The notes below the pieces were generated by a model. It was given only the letters and a program-made list of their open reading frames with translations. It was not told where the DNA came from and did not search any database. The position numbers were made by a program, and so were the translations under genes. A stretch of DNA of 64,000 bases from Cydia pomonella (taxonomy: Eukaryota; Arthropoda; Insecta; Lepidoptera; Tortricidae), in the NCBI RefSeq assembly GCF_033807575.1, contig NC_084719.1:868001-932000 (forward strand), written 5' to 3'. Shown piece by piece: positions 40,404 through 52,118 of the stretch (within the stretch, counting starts at the first letter, position 1; every line of letters starts with the position of its first letter).

Positions 40404-41185
40404 ATGAATAGTACCTAGATGTCGTAACATACAGCGTACAGCGTACGACGTCAACGGACCAATGACTCACTTTTGGTAAAGTTTTAAGAAAAAAGCTAAA
40501 GGAAGAAGATCCCAATATAAAACGATTCGACTTTATGACATGACAGATTATTTTACGCCAACCGGTCATCAAAATACCTTCTTCAAACCGTTCGCCTCAT
40601 GTGACTTGCCGCTGTCAGAACGTTTACTGAATAATTCAGAGGATAACCCATGCCCGATATTTTAGGCCGTATTCTAGTCAAGACCCTTTAAAGTTCGCAT
40701 CACGCATAAAAATATGAACTTGTTGTATTTATTGAGGGAAAACTAAAGAATAATGATCTGTACGGCCAGTCGGCCATTTCCCTGTAAACGGAGATATATT
40801 ATGGTCAAAAGTTTTGTTTGAAATGAAATGGTTAAAAAAATGTCGTAGTTATTTTTAGGATCACAATACGGCTGCGATAAATTTTATTAGTAATTTTCAG
40901 GCATTTCTCAAGGGCTTGTATTGATTCTAATCCTAAGTTTTTGAATTTCTCTCGATAGAAAAAAAAATGAATATAGGTCTAAATTATGCAACAATCATTG
41001 ATATAAAATGTAGTACGTACTAGACACGCAATCGAAAATAAATTGTGTCCGCCATTTTCGGCGTTTGACGTCTGTCACTAAGCTTAAGAATAATAGCTAG
41101 TCAGAAGCGAAACTGTTATGACAACTTTTCATTTTCTGCCTAAATACGTACTGTAAAGAATCTAGATAAATTTTATTTATTTCCA
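40404..41185. other. No gene seen
   Basis: AT-rich; a palindromic ACAGCGTACAGCGTACGACGT lies at about 40431-40451. No frame or repeat assigned. Confidence 0.45.
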
Positions 41186-41189
41186 TTAA

Positions 41190-42850
41190 CCCTTTACGGC
41201 CGGGAAAAATATTTTGCAAAGATTCATAAAAAATGCATGTGAACCGTTTTTAATTGTTATAAAATACGCGTATAAAATGTTTTAAAAAATCCTAGTGTCC
41301 TTTATCATAAAAAAAATCGCGTGCACGAAAGTGACGTTCAGGAACTATCTGGAAATGCACAAACGTGCAAATTCATTGAGTTTTGTAAAATAATATGACT
41401 AAAACGCAACATTTTACAGAACAATGCATGTGTATGCTGCACATACATAGCATATGAAGTAATCAGTATTCAATTTAGCATAATTATCACAATTTTCTTT
41501 AAGAATCAACATCTTAACGATTAAAGAATGATTAAAAACAATAATCAACAATTGTAAAGTACTCTCAATTCAACTACATCTAAAGGAAAAGCTTGAAAAA
41601 AATATTTTGACGTGTAACGAACACGTTGCATTTAATACAACGAGTAATAGCCCTGCTGAAGCAGTCTGAAGCAGTCTGAAATTGGCGGGCTCTTGGAGAT
41701 TTGGTATCGTCAAATTGAAGCATCATCTGAAACATCACTCAGACGCCTCAGATATGCTTCACTACGTCGTTTTCTTGGTGGTTTAACCAACATTTCTAAG
41801 ATTATGAAGCGAAAATCGAGTAAATCCAGTATTTCGCACCTAGGACGGCCTATGGCATCACAATCAAGCGAATATCCATAAAATGAATACTGATTCATTC
41901 ACATGTAAAAAGAAAGAAAGAATTTAGTTTCAGTGTCCATCTCCTTGTTTAAAAAAAGGTCTCCCATGGGTTTATTAGTTCATAACTTTTTCTGAAGCTG
42001 TAACATACACGTATGACCGAATCTTTATCTCTCATCTCTTGACAACCTTAATGCTGATCGTTCCCGAGCAGTTAGACAGTAGGAAAACATATTTGTTGTC
42101 TTTCCTCCGAACTAGTGACACTGGGTCTGTCACCATCAGCAGATCTTTAGGTACATCTCATCGTATTCGTCGTTGATTCTTTGATTTCGTTTTCAATTCA
42201 TTCAAAAAGCGAATAAGGGAATTCTTCGAGGTCATCGTATAATTCCTCAACATGTGATATACTCATTACTCGTATCATTATTGCACAAAATTTCAAGGAA
42301 TTTTTTGCCTCTTAATGGACGCTTAAAAAAAACACAAATCTAACATTACAAAACGAAAAGTATTATAAAACTTTCAAACATATGACTATTTCTTTTGATT
42401 TGATTTTCTGCGCAGAAGCCGGATAGACAAAAACTTGCAAATAGTTATGACCATCGATTTACGGGCTACGGCCGAACCCACAAATTCGTGCACTTCTTTT
42501 TTACGAGCATGTAGTTTCCCCTTAATAACTTATTGTTACTCTAATTTGTGATAAATAAACACACATAACTCTTTTACTGTAATAATTAAGTATTAAATAA
42601 CAAGTTTGATACCAAAATTATACAAAATTAAGAACTTACGTGTGCCACTGCTCCCATCAAAAAATGCCACCATCTTCAAAGCAGTCTCGCGACGGACTGA
42701 TCCTACTGACCTGCGGTATTTAGTACTGAAACGTGTCGCTAATGTCTGCAGATTCGATCGGAATAGGTCTGAGCTCGAAAAGACAATTTACTTGCGGGCA
42801 GGATTTTTTAAAAGTAATTTGCAGAATTATATCGAACCGGTCGTAAAGGG
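41190..42850. mobile_element. Putative TTAA-type (piggyBac-like) element, decayed
   Basis: Left end CCCTTTACGGCCGGG after TTAA (41186-41189); right end ACCGGTCGTAAAGGG (42836-42850) before CTAA, one base from TTAA. The inverted repeats match at 13 of 15 positions. Length is about 1.66 kb. No transposase is recognisable. A minus-strand start MVAFFDGSSGT at 42673-42640 with a perfect donor GTAAGT, and a basic 62-codon frame at 41898-41710, might be remnants of its gene. A chance pairing of ends is the alternative. Confidence 0.5.
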
Positions 42851-42854
42851 CTAA

Positions 42855-44700
42855 CGTGTAATGATTTTTGTTTCTTTTATGACACTGCCGATATTAAAAT
42901 ACTAGAACTTAAAATATTAAAAGACTATTTTAACCTTTTGTGTTTGACTCGTACTCGTAGCAATTTTGATCAAATGGGGCTTATAACATAATGTATTCTT
43001 TAAATATAATAAAAACACTTCAAAAAGTTACAAGACAACAACTATTTTATCATTTTTGTGTATATATTATATAAACAATATGGTAGATTATCATTAGTAC
43101 CTCCTGTTACATCTGCAAAATGTAATCTATGCGCCAAAGAAAATGGCGTACCACCGCGAGTGTTTAAAGTGACGTTTCAAAATAATCTAAATAAGCTTAA
43201 AACAAAACATTTTTCGCAGTGGATTGTTATTATATTGCTTATATTATGTTGCTAAATATTATTAAATTACATTTTCATAACGCATAAAGGCATTTTCAAT
43301 TTTTTTTTTCGTTACATGTGTGTCATCTCGCCAGTAGTCAGAGACGTACTAAACGCAATGAAGTGCCGGCATTTCAATGAGGTGTGGAATCATTTTGTTG
43401 GAGATGCCGACTCTAGTATATCAATGGCTACAATACAAAATATTCAAATTTAAAAACATGATATCCTCGCTCCCGGGCACGAATTCCGTCTCACTCATGT
43501 TTACGTTCAGTGTGAGAAGAAGAACACGAACATACTGCACTCAAGGATATTGACGGTGACATCACCCGTTCATCTCTATTTGATATTTTGCTGGGACCTC
43601 AGCGACTACAACATGAAGGATTTATTATGGATATTATAATCTGTCAGTGTCAAAAGTGACTTTTTGGTTTTGAAGAAATGTTAATGAGCATACATTGAAC
43701 TATTATACATACATATAGAACCGGCACAGAGAACCAGTATTTTGCGCCATGAGTTGTTGTTTTGACAACAAACTATAGAAGCGGAGCGTGAATCTCGCGA
43801 CTTAAACGCATAAGCGCCATGAATTTTACAGCGCTTACGACGTTTCGGTCGCGTGGCATAGGTTGCGTTTGCTACAATATCTTAGTTTCGTATGGCTTCT
43901 CTATAGTAATAATAAATCCATGAGATCATATAACATAACAAATCCAGATCAAAATCATAACCTGTTATTCCAATCAGTATAATAAACCTCCAGTCAAGTG
44001 GAACTGGAAATAATAAGGAAATTAAGAGGAAATCTGTTTACAGTATTTATGAAAATCATTTCCAATTGAGGTCAGTCGGGGCAAAAGCGTCGCTATTTTT
44101 TAATCTTTTTTGCTCTCCTGTAACCCTGTAAGTTATGAAATATTTAAGTAGTGTATGGAATTTCTCTGATCTGTACTTTCTACAACTCACAAAATATTTA
44201 CAATCTTTGAAAATGCGTCTTTAATTTGTAGACACATTAAACCAAACCTAATTATCATATATTGTAATAAAATTAAAATATTACATAGAGCGATTTTCTT
44301 TTTACTTTATTCTATTAAAAGCTTATTATACAGTATATGTAACTATTTATATGTTAATGAAATGGCCTTTATATTCATCCCATTAATCAGAGGGTTTATT
44401 TTACCTTTTATTTTACGAGGGCGTAAACTTCTTTCATCGGTGATAAATCAGTAACCGTGAAAAGAACTTATTTCATCGAAGATTTATGTGTACACATAAG
44501 TAGCAATAGAAACTGTTGTTAGATTTTTAGAATAAATGTGTGAGATTGTGTTATAAAATTCGTCCTTCACGCTCAGTAAGGACGTATTTTTTTTTTATAT
44601 TATGGCTATGATATCAATATGATACAATGGAAAACGGGTAAATTACAACTACAGCGTAGTCACATGCGCATTTCCGAATCTTTAAAAACCTATATGGTCA
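42855..44700. other. No gene seen
   Basis: A 65-codon frame at 43058-43255 has two close Cys (KCNLCAKENG) and a hydrophobic end, but no more. A MITE-1-like GTCAGTGTCAAAAGTGAC lies at 43644. A weak foldback (CTATAGAAGC at 43786 and GCTTCTCTATAG at 43899) may be another MITE. Confidence 0.4.
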
Positions 44701-44711
44701 ACCGGAATAAT

Positions 44712-44888
44712 GCAACTATGGGGTTAATGCGTCTATTTCGGCCAGAACGCCCTCTATTACTTTTTATTCTCCAAGTAGGTCTAGGCTTCAGATAGGCCTT
44801 TATCAGAGCCTGATTGTAGCTTGATATAGATGACGGGATTTTTCTCACGTTGTTTAAAAACATAACTCAAATAGACGCAATAATCACA
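44712..44888. repeat. Possible foldback abutting the next MITE
   Basis: GGTTAATGCGTCTATTTCGG and AACTCAAATAGACGCAATAATC are inverted matches over GCGTCTATTT. The ends are not clear. Confidence 0.3.
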
Positions 44889-44890
44889 TA

Positions 44891-45104
44891 CTACCCGTAC
44901 GAATTAACTGTGTACCTCGTGCTAAGTAGTAGCTAGTAATAACAACAGGAGATTTAAACCGTATTTAGACGATTAAAACGAGACGCTCAACGGCAACAAA
45001 GATGCTATCACTACTGAGCGCTTGCGGCGAATGCGGAGCGCCGCGCGGGGCAGCGGGAGAGGGGTCGCATTCCAGCGGAGTGCACGGTTAATTCGTACGG
45101 GTAG
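44891..45104. mobile_element. GC-rich MITE with TA duplication
   Basis: CTACCCGTACGAATTAAC and GTTAATTCGTACGGGTAG are perfect 18-bp inverted repeats, with TA at 44889-44890 and 45105-45106. The interior is GC-rich (GAGCGCCGCGCGGGGCAGCGG). TA target and short perfect ends suggest a Tc1/mariner-type origin. Non-coding. Confidence 0.8.
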
Positions 45105-45429
45105 TAGTTGAGACCCCGCTAGCTAGAAAATTGTACCATTCGATTCCTTACATTTTATTAAGAAATTAATTGTACTGCAACTATATACATAAACGCAATA
45201 TTTCAAGGTCAAAATTAGCAATTTACTTGATTTTCCATTCATTTAGGACAGACTAATGTAATGAGACGTCACATTACATTATCATTTTGTTAGAGGCGTT
45301 TCAATCGTCGAGTGCGAGCGTCAGACTTTAACTCTCATTTCTGACCTTTGTGTTGCTTACATGCCATGAGTCTTATACCTATAGACATTTGATCCTCAGG
45401 AAAATCAAGATCGATTGACTTTATTTACA

Positions 45430-45597
45430 AAAAACTGTCAAGTAAACTCGGTCCTGTGCGACTTCTCGCCAAAAATCGCACAGCACCGAGAAAAGTGGCG
45501 CTGTCTTGTGTCGAAGGCCAAGTCTCATTTTGGGTCGCTGAGCCAACGGAGTAAGTACTTAAAAAACACAAATAAAAACAATATGATTTGTTTCTAA
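45430..45597 (+). mobile_element. LINE extreme C-terminal fragment
   Basis: REKWRCLVSKAKSHFGSLSQ and stop-proximal sequence parallels EWRTLVSEAKILFGSLSQ at 51900-51970. Only about 100 coding bases survive. Confidence 0.6.
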
Positions 45598-45710
45598 GAA
45601 GGTAATTATTATTTTGAAATCTTCACTCGGACATTAATGACATTATACATAGACGAATGGTCTCTCATAGACGGTACACGCCATCATGATGACTAATGGT
45701 TTGAGTGTTA

Positions 45711-46090
45711 AGGTGACGTTTGGATGGCAACTGATGCTGCATTGGATGGCAACTGATTGAGCCATTACTCCTGCGGCCTTCACGTGGGATACCTATAGTT
45801 CTGACGTTCTCCAGACCGTTCCCCGTTTTCTATGGAAAACATTCTCGCGCGAGAACATTCCCCGTAGTATACGGAGAATGTTCTTGAGAACGGCACAACT
45901 ATAGGGATGCCACCGTCTATTTCTTAAAATGAGTGACCGATTGAATGTTTTAATCGCGGCAGTAGGAGTTACTCATCTACCAGCGAAATTGACAGTGACC
46001 ATGCCCGTTTCAACGCCGCAGCAGTAATGCTGTAACAGTAATGTAGCTGCAGTTGCTATACAAATGTCATACAGGTGGTCCTTACCCTAA
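45711..46090. mobile_element. Relic of the 23453-type MITE, split by a foldback
   Basis: Outer parts GTGACGTTTGGATGGCAACTG, GCCATTACTCCTGCGG and CGCGGCAGTAGGAGTTACTC, ACGCCGCAGCAGTAATGC resemble the 23453 and 24797 family. Inserted is the palindrome at 45793-45904. Boundaries are approximate. Confidence 0.4.
45793..45904. mobile_element. Nearly fully palindromic MITE
   Basis: CTATAGTTCTGACGTTCTC at the left pairs with GAGAACGGCACAACTATAG at the right, and the centre (ATTCTCGCGCGAGAACATT, GGAGAATGTTCTTGAG) also folds. About 112 bp, non-coding. Confidence 0.65.
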
Positions 46091-46094
46091 CCAA

Positions 46095-46620
46095 CGTAGG
46101 TGACTTGTAAACAACACTGTGGCCTGTGGCCTATTTGCTGAACTACGGTTCCAGTGGCCTAGATATCGCAGTAACTTCTGCTCCGCTGGTCTGCCAGATG
46201 ACAGATAGGCGCTGTATTAGGACTAGAACAGTACTGCAACTGTAGTTTAGGAAGGACAAAAGAAAATTGCAGTGCTGTTCTTTGTAAATGACAAAAACTG
46301 AATTTGTTAACCTTACTGCCTGTGTAAATAGATAGGTACTTAAATAGGTTAAATTATCATAGATAGAGTTAATAAAAAAAATAACGAGACCCCTATAAAA
46401 TATACATAAAACTTGACTGTTGTTGTTTTTGTCAAATTTTGATATAAGGAATAACATAAATATACGCATTAAAAAAAATGTGTAAGTCGGCTTAAAAAAC
46501 ACTTAAAACTACAAAATAAACTTGTTTGATGGTACAGTCATGGACTTTAATTGTTGAGCCTTTTAGGGTTACATTTGGAAAATGTCCTAGCATTAGTATT
46601 GATCGCCAAATTAGCTTGAA
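46095..46620. other. No gene seen
   Basis: A 119-codon minus-strand frame (46502-46143) is Phe/Leu/Ile-rich, AT-driven and without a domain; I do not call it. Confidence 0.45.
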
Positions 46621-46625
46621 CCGTC

Positions 46626-46740
46626 AATGCGTCAAGTCTGTGACTCGATAAAACACTCCTTTCGGTCTTGTTTCAATTTATCGCCACTCGTTTCGAATTT
46701 CCTATTTTTCGCACTTGTATCGTAATGTACTATGACTTTC
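46626..46740 (-). repeat. Half-copy of the 61875 foldback MITE
   Basis: TTTATCGCCACTCGTTTCG and AATTTCCTATTTTTCGCACT, TGTATCGTAATGTACTA are identical to 61945-62001. The left arm is weaker here. Confidence 0.55.
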
Positions 46741-46744
46741 TTAC

Positions 46745-47735
46745 TGTAGTGATTTCCCTGTGAAACAGTTAGACTCGTAGGCAGAAGTCGTAGCGTGCCT
46801 ATCTTAATTGAGTTAAGGACGTCCATGCTCCCACAATAACAGCCGTAACCGCCATTTTATTCAATTGTCAACCGTGTTCTTGTGCAACAAAGTTCAAATT
46901 TGAATGGTTTTAATGGTTGTTACTGCTGTAGTGAGCATAGCCGGTTCAAGACAGGTCTTGAGCAGCAACCGAATTTTTCAAATTGATATTATCTGGACAA
47001 CACCGCAGTGTATCTCGCTCTTCTTACTTATCCTTATTCAAGGCGCATTAGGTTCAGTAAGTTTAAAAAAAATAGTAGCGTTTTTTCAGATTATAATACA
47101 GTTTCCAAAAATATAAATAGCAATCTTGAGGATTTTTTCTACTAACTTCTTCGCTTCGTAACTTGATTTCGTGACTTCCGCTCGATATAAAATAAATCAC
47201 GAAATTATGTCTAAAACGCACCTCAAAAAATTCTAACATATCTTGTAAGCTAAAAATAGTATACCTTATGAAAATTTCTTCTAAACATGCACAATTTTAT
47301 TTTTGATCGAAAAATAACATTTCGAAAATATTAATCCGCGATCCCGGGGGGCACGCACGGCCGTCCCGCTCACCGCTTACGTTCAGTGAATGAGAGATGA
47401 AGCTAACCCACGGGGCTTTATTCATTATTATAAACGCGAATGTTCCTCTGTCTATCTGTCTGTCTGTTACCTCTTCACACTTAAACCGCTGAACCGAGTT
47501 AGATGCAATTTAATGTGTTGATAGTTTGATGTTGCGGACTAAAAATAAAAAAAAATTAGTCTCGCCTCGCTCGTGATTCAATTATAGAATATTTCGCTTA
47601 CTCGGGACTCAAAAACACGAGGTGTAAAATAACTTTCCTCTCTTGTTGCACAAATAACTACATAATTTCATTACTGTTGTGAATGACCTCTTCCCTCCAT
47701 GCTCCCACAATAGCAGGCTCCTTCTTCCTGTCTTC
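46745..47735. other. No gene seen; one repeat fragment
   Basis: 47440-47500 (CTATCTGTCTGTCTGTTACC, TCTTCACACTTAAACCGCTG) is a fragment of a common repeat whose other strand appears at 59990-60200. A 70-codon frame at 46904 has hydrophobic stretches and no domain. Confidence 0.4.
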
Positions 47736-47741
47736 TTTTTA

Positions 47742-48237
47742 GGGTTCCGTAGCCAAATGGCAAAAAACGGAACCCTTATAGATTCGTCATGTCCGTCTGT
47801 CTGTCCGATTATGTCACAGCCACTTTTTTCCGAAACTATAAGAGCTATACTGTTTAAACTTGGTAGATGTATTCTATGAACCGCATTAAGATGTTTACAA
47901 AAAAATAGAAAAAAACAATAAATTTTGGGGGTTCCCCATACTCAAAAAATCTTTTTTCATCAAACCCATACGTGTGGGGTATCTATGGATAGGTCTTCAA
48001 AAATGATATTTAGGTTTCTAATATAATTTTTTCCTAAACTGAATAGTTTGCGCGAGAGACACTCTTCCAAAGTGATAAAATGTGTCCCCCCCCCTGTAAC
48101 TTCTAAAATAACAGAATGATAAAACTAAAAAAAATATATATGATATACATTACCATGCAAACTTCCACCGAAAATTGGTTTGAACCGAAACCGAAAGTAG
48201 TTTTTTTAATACGTCATAAATGGTACGGAACCCTTCC
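47742..48237 (+). mobile_element. GTTCCG-A copy 3, 3'-truncated
   Basis: Starts GGGTTCCGTAGCCAAATGGC after TTA. It keeps CCCATACGTGTGGGGTATC and GAGAGACACTCTTCC, and stops within TGGTACGGAACCCTTC without the terminal hairpin and CTTGGCCGC. Confidence 0.75.
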
Positions 48238-48489
48238 TTCGTATATTAGTTTACCAAATCGAGGCCCCTGCGAAAATACGTTTTTCCTGAAGGGTCTATC
48301 TCCTATAGAGGATAAATAAGGCTTAAAAGTGAAGGGAAAGAAAATAATTCTATACTTATATACGTAATAACGCTTGCCTTTATTTATGATTGTATAATAT
48401 ATTATGCATATAATATATATGTATTTATTTTATTAGTATGTAGGTATTTATTATATTGTTTGCGTCTTCATTTTGTTGAATTATATGTA

Positions 48490-48672
48490 TATCGGCACTA
48501 CCCGTTCAATGTTGTAAGTTCATAGTTTCCTGCTACCCAAAGGTTGTCTGGAAGAGATCGCTTCTTAGCGATAAGACCGCCTGTCGTTACCTAACCTTTA
48601 CGTGTTTTTTCATTTCCTGTCTATTTTTAACTGTATGGTGCACAATAAAGAATATTTACTTACTTACTTAAT
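48490..48672 (+). mobile_element. RP2 retroposon 3' end
   Basis: GCACTACCCGTTCAATG, CCAAAGGTTGTCTGGAAGAG, AGCGATAAGACCGCC, then GGTGCACAATAAAGAATATT and TTAC units. The most complete RP2 copy here. Confidence 0.65.
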
Positions 48673-48904
48673 AATTAAAGTAAGTAGCTAGTTACTCATC
48701 TAGCTCTCCTGTGGAGCTAATTATTTTTTAAACAAAGTCGAAAACTGATTTGCATAAAAATTTCATATAAAAGACAAGCAAGATATAAATTAATGTATTC
48801 ATGGCCAAGTTTTACATAGTCACTGTACAATTATTATCGCAAGTACTTTAAGTGGATAGTGGACGACTACTTCTATAATAAATTAGTCCCCAAGTTCCTT
48901 CCTG

Positions 48905-49345
48905 GATAAATATTCTTCTTCTTGTTGTGCCATGTCATCATCTGACGTCGGCGACCATCTCTCGGAACTTATTTCTATCTTTTGCCATTCTGCTCAGGTT
49001 GGCAGCATCCTATATGAGTCCAGCTTTTAATGTTATCCATCCAGGCTAGCTTCCTTCTTCCTCTACTTCTTTTACCCTCTATTTTTCCTTCTATTATGTT
49101 CCTTAGAATTACATTTTTATTGTTACGATATATATGTCCAAAGTACGATATCTTTCTTTTCTTTACTGTTTCCAAAAGTTCCAATTTTTTCTTCATTCTT
49201 TGCAAAACTTCTACATTGGTTATTGGATAAATATTGACATTATTAAAAATATTACTAATACTAAAAATCCTACAATGTTTTTTTATTAGGTATAAGATAT
49301 TAATATATTGTTTTTTTTTCTCTGAACTCCCCATCGGCACACAAA
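48905..49345 (-). mobile_element. LINE C-terminal coding fragment
   Basis: Minus strand: NVEVLQRMKKKLELLETVKK, RKISYFGHIYRNNKNVILR, EGKRSRGRRKLAWMDN, CCQPEQNGKR, then RWSPTSDDDMAQQEEE across a frame change. RTE-like post-RT region, 5'-truncated. Upstream part is Asn/Ile-rich. Confidence 0.6.
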
Positions 49346-49698
49346 CCTCCTCAAGGTTTTGCCTACGATGGGTCTTGTATTAAATTCTTGTTTGTTTATT
49401 CAATAAATTTAAAAAAAATTCAATACAATTTACAATAAATTAACTGGCCCATTTTAGGATCGCCTAAAATGTTTTTTTTTTTAATATGAATACTGGCCAC
49501 TAGAAATAACAGCAACGAAAACTCATTCAATTGTTTAACGGACTCTCGGGAAGCGTTTTTTAAAATTCCAACTGGCTTTGCAATGTCTCTTTATGGTTGT
49601 TTTATCTGGTAGGGCAGTATTACAATTACGGTACTTATTCAAAGTCATCAATTGAAATTGTTATAAAATACATTGATTTGTCCTATGTTTATGCAGCC
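49346..49698. other. No gene seen
   Basis: AT-rich; nothing assigned. Confidence 0.5.
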
Positions 49699-49701
49699 TA
49701 A

Positions 49702-49843
49702 CAGGCCAATTCGAATCTAAATGTTGTCATTCAGATATCATGCATTTCGCTTGTACTTATCTGTACATGTATTGGCACGAGTGTAACTTAAATGATATCA
49801 TTCCGATTTCATTCTGATGTTAGCGTACGTTCGAATTGGCCTG
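49702..49843. mobile_element. Foldback MITE with TAA duplication
   Basis: CAGGCCAATTCGAATCTAAA and the right end CGTTCGAATTGGCCTG are inverted, and inner arms (CAGATATCATGCATTTCG and AAATGATATCATTCCG) extend the fold. TAA at 49699-49701 and 49844-49846. PIF/Harbinger-type origin is plausible. Confidence 0.7.
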
Positions 49844-49942
49844 TAACTTATAGCTTAAGAAGACTTTTAAGCTACCCTGACTATTACGTGTGTTTGTCAC
49901 AAAGAACATTGTAAGTCGAACAAGACATATACCTACCGCCTA

Positions 49943-50360
49943 TACAGGGTGATTCATGAGACGTGAGCAGCACTAAGTCAACACAATCATCTTCTTTCTG
50001 TTATTTAACTTTTTGGGAAGGACAAATTTGATAATCTACAATCATGGACACCCTACAACACTTAATTAAGAAAGATAAAACCTCTTTAACCGTTATGACA
50101 GCAGTTTGATTATGAAGAAAACAAAATGTCACACTTGAGTGAGATACGATTTTTCAAAAGTAACCAGACATTCAATTTGTCACTTGTTATGGATAAAACA
50201 AAGAGGGTGACCATACATGGCGTAAATAAATTAAAACATTTTTTTTGAACAGTAAAAAATTAAAGAACGTTAGTCTCACAAATACTGGTACGAAACAGTT
50301 GCTTATAACTTACTGAATGCTCAAGCTTGATCCTGCTCACGTCTCCTGAATCACCCTGTA
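49943..50360. mobile_element. MITE with TACAGGGTGATTCA ends
   Basis: TACAGGGTGATTCATGAGAC and AGCAG at the left are mirrored by CTGCTCACGTCTCCTGAATC and ACCCTGTA at the right. TA at 49941-49942 and 50361-50362. Interior AT-rich, 418 bp, no coding. Confidence 0.75.
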
Positions 50361-50362
50361 TA

Positions 50363-50510
50363 GACCGCCTGTTGTTACCTGGTTCTATTTTCCTTTAAAA
50401 TTCATTTGTAGTTTTACATGTATGTAATTGTTGGTGCAATAAATGTAATATAATTGTTGGTGCAATAAAGAATATTTACTTACTTACTTACCTACCTAAG
50501 CACTTAAATA
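50363..50510 (+). mobile_element. RP2 3' end with duplicated tail signal
   Basis: GACCGCCTGTTGTTACCTGG, then TAATTGTTGGTGCAATAAAT and again ATAATTGTTGGTGCAATAAAG, AATATTTACTTAC. The terminal 24 bases are tandemly duplicated. Confidence 0.6.
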
Positions 50511-50972
50511 GCTACGAAAACATGTCACTTGGTTTGAAGATTTATAGAAAACTTGACCCGTTTTTATTGCTCTCGTGTGTAAATAATTAACTTCGACGTA
50601 ATATAAACGCTTGAAAAACGTACGGTATTCGTTAAGCCTGATACTTGTATGAAGTTAATATACTGGTTATACTACACAAACTATGAATTCCATAGTGAAG
50701 TATCTTAAACAAACTTTAGCATCTCGCAGCTAACAGTACTTTATTGGGGCAGTTTAAAACTGACTTAGTTTTATCTCAAGGGATATTTTATGGGTAAATT
50801 TCCTCGTAATAGCTATTTATGCTTGAAAACAATAGTTTCATAAAAGTTTCTGGCCAAAAGTTATAATGATAAATTACAGTGGTTAAAAGGTTTTTTTTTT
50901 TAAATAAATGATTTTGATACGGAAATAATAAACAATAAGAGCGTTTGGAATATTAGAATTATAACATAGTAG
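50511..50972. other. No gene seen
   Basis: AT-rich; nothing assigned. Confidence 0.5.
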
Positions 50973-50975
50973 GTA

Positions 50976-51194
50976 CAGTCAGCATCAATAGTAGCGGATG
51001 AAACAACGCGCCAAAAGTATCTGATATTGCGGATAACTTTTCCAAATAGATAAATCTCTCAAATTTACGTTCAAAAGTATATCATTTATAGTCGTAATTG
51101 TTCTACATATAGAACTATCACTTTTTGCTAAGATGTTACAGAATGGTAGATACTTTTGAAACCTTGTTTGATCCGCTACTTTTGATGCTGACTG
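50976..51194. mobile_element. Foldback MITE with TA duplication
   Basis: CAGTCAGCATCAATAGTAGC and GCTACTTTTGATGCTGACTG ends, with inner arms (AAATAGATAAATCTCTCAAA and others) pairing over most of the length. TA at 50974-50975 and 51195-51196. CAGT-type ends fit Tc1/mariner. The 97-codon frame across it is not a gene. Confidence 0.75.
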
Positions 51195-51344
51195 TACATA
51201 GGCATTATCAAAATTCTGTTTTTTTTTTTTCAGTAAAAGTTTGGAAATTCTGAACACTACCAGATTAAAAAAAAACAAGTGAATATTAATAGTAATACTC
51301 TCGTTCTATTAGGTTCTATAAAAACGTGTGTTGGTGACAGTGAA

Positions 51345-51640
51345 GAGCAAGAGGTTCGCGGGTTCGAACCCCGACTCATAGTAACTAGTAGTAAACTCTT
51401 TATGTACAAAAACACATAATAAGAGTAACTTACAACTAGCAAAATCTAAGTATAAATGCAAACTTATCCCCTTAAGGGATCTCTCCCAGTTAACCTCGTA
51501 GTTGAGTGAAGAGAGTGAGACACACATACTAACTGCAACTTACAAGTCGTTTTTCGTTAAAAGAAACCACATTTATTCTGAAATGGCGTAGATTTCCCTT
51601 CGGAAGGTCAGACGGCAGTCGCTTCTGTAAAAACAAGTGT
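51345..51640 (+). mobile_element. SINE-2a remnant interrupted by a reverse RP2 fragment
   Basis: The head remnant AGGTTCGCGGGTTCGAACCCC, GACTCATAGTAACTAG and the body GGAAGGTCAGACGGCAGTCG, TAAAAACAAGTG are SINE-2a. Between them AACTTATCCCCTTAAGGGAT and CTCTCCCAGTTAACC are reverse RP2. Confidence 0.5.
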
Positions 51641-51684
51641 CTTTGTACAAGCTATATTATTTAACTTGCCTTGTTAGTATGTAT

Positions 51685-51990
51685 CGCTGGTTGCGATGCC
51701 CAATATAATTGGTGAGACTAAAGCCACACAACTCCGCTGGCTCGGTCACCTAGAGAGGATGGGAGAGGATCGTGCCGTGAGAAGAGCGTATGTGGGGCAC
51801 CCGGGTGGAAAACTTCCGTCTGGGCGTCCCAGATACCGCTGGAGTGACGAAGTCCTAAAAGACCTGTTCGCCCTCGGAATACCCAACTGGCGTGAAGTGG
51901 CGCAGGATAGGGCAGAGTGGCGCACTCTTGTGTCAGAGGCCAAGATCCTGTTTGGGTCACTGAGCCAGTGAAGTAAGTAAGTAAGTTAGT
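51685..51990 (+). mobile_element. LINE C-terminal coding fragment
   Basis: MPNIIGETKATQLRWLGHLE, GEDRAVRRAYVGHP, GKLPSGRPRYRWSDEV, WREVAQDRAEWRTLV, AKILFGSLSQ and stop at 51971. Open over 91 codons, followed by a tail of AAGT and GTAT repeats. RTE-like; the best-preserved of the C-terminal fragments. Confidence 0.75.
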
Positions 51991-52009
51991 ATGTATATGT
52001 ATGTATGTA

Positions 52010-52116
52010 TGGGTAAAATTTTGAAAGCTAAATTTGACCCACTTCCTGATTTCCGATTGAACTGAAATTTTGCACACATATGTAGATGGGATGGTAATGC
52101 AATATTATGATGACAT
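52010..52116 (+). repeat. Interspersed repeat fragment
   Basis: GGTAAAATTTTGAAAGCTAA, CCTGATTTCCGATTGAACTG, GCACACATATGTAGATGG. Looks like a familiar lepidopteran repeat from memory; only one copy occurs in this window. Confidence 0.35.
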
Positions 52117-52118
52117 AC

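Noticed and set aside
46143..46502. 119-codon minus-strand frame with hydrophobic stretches
   Set aside because: Phe/Ile/Leu richness follows from AT-rich DNA; no start context, domain or neighbouring exon.
51718..52077. 119-codon minus-strand frame over 51718-52077
   Set aside because: It is antisense to the RTE-like C-terminal fragment at 51685-51971.
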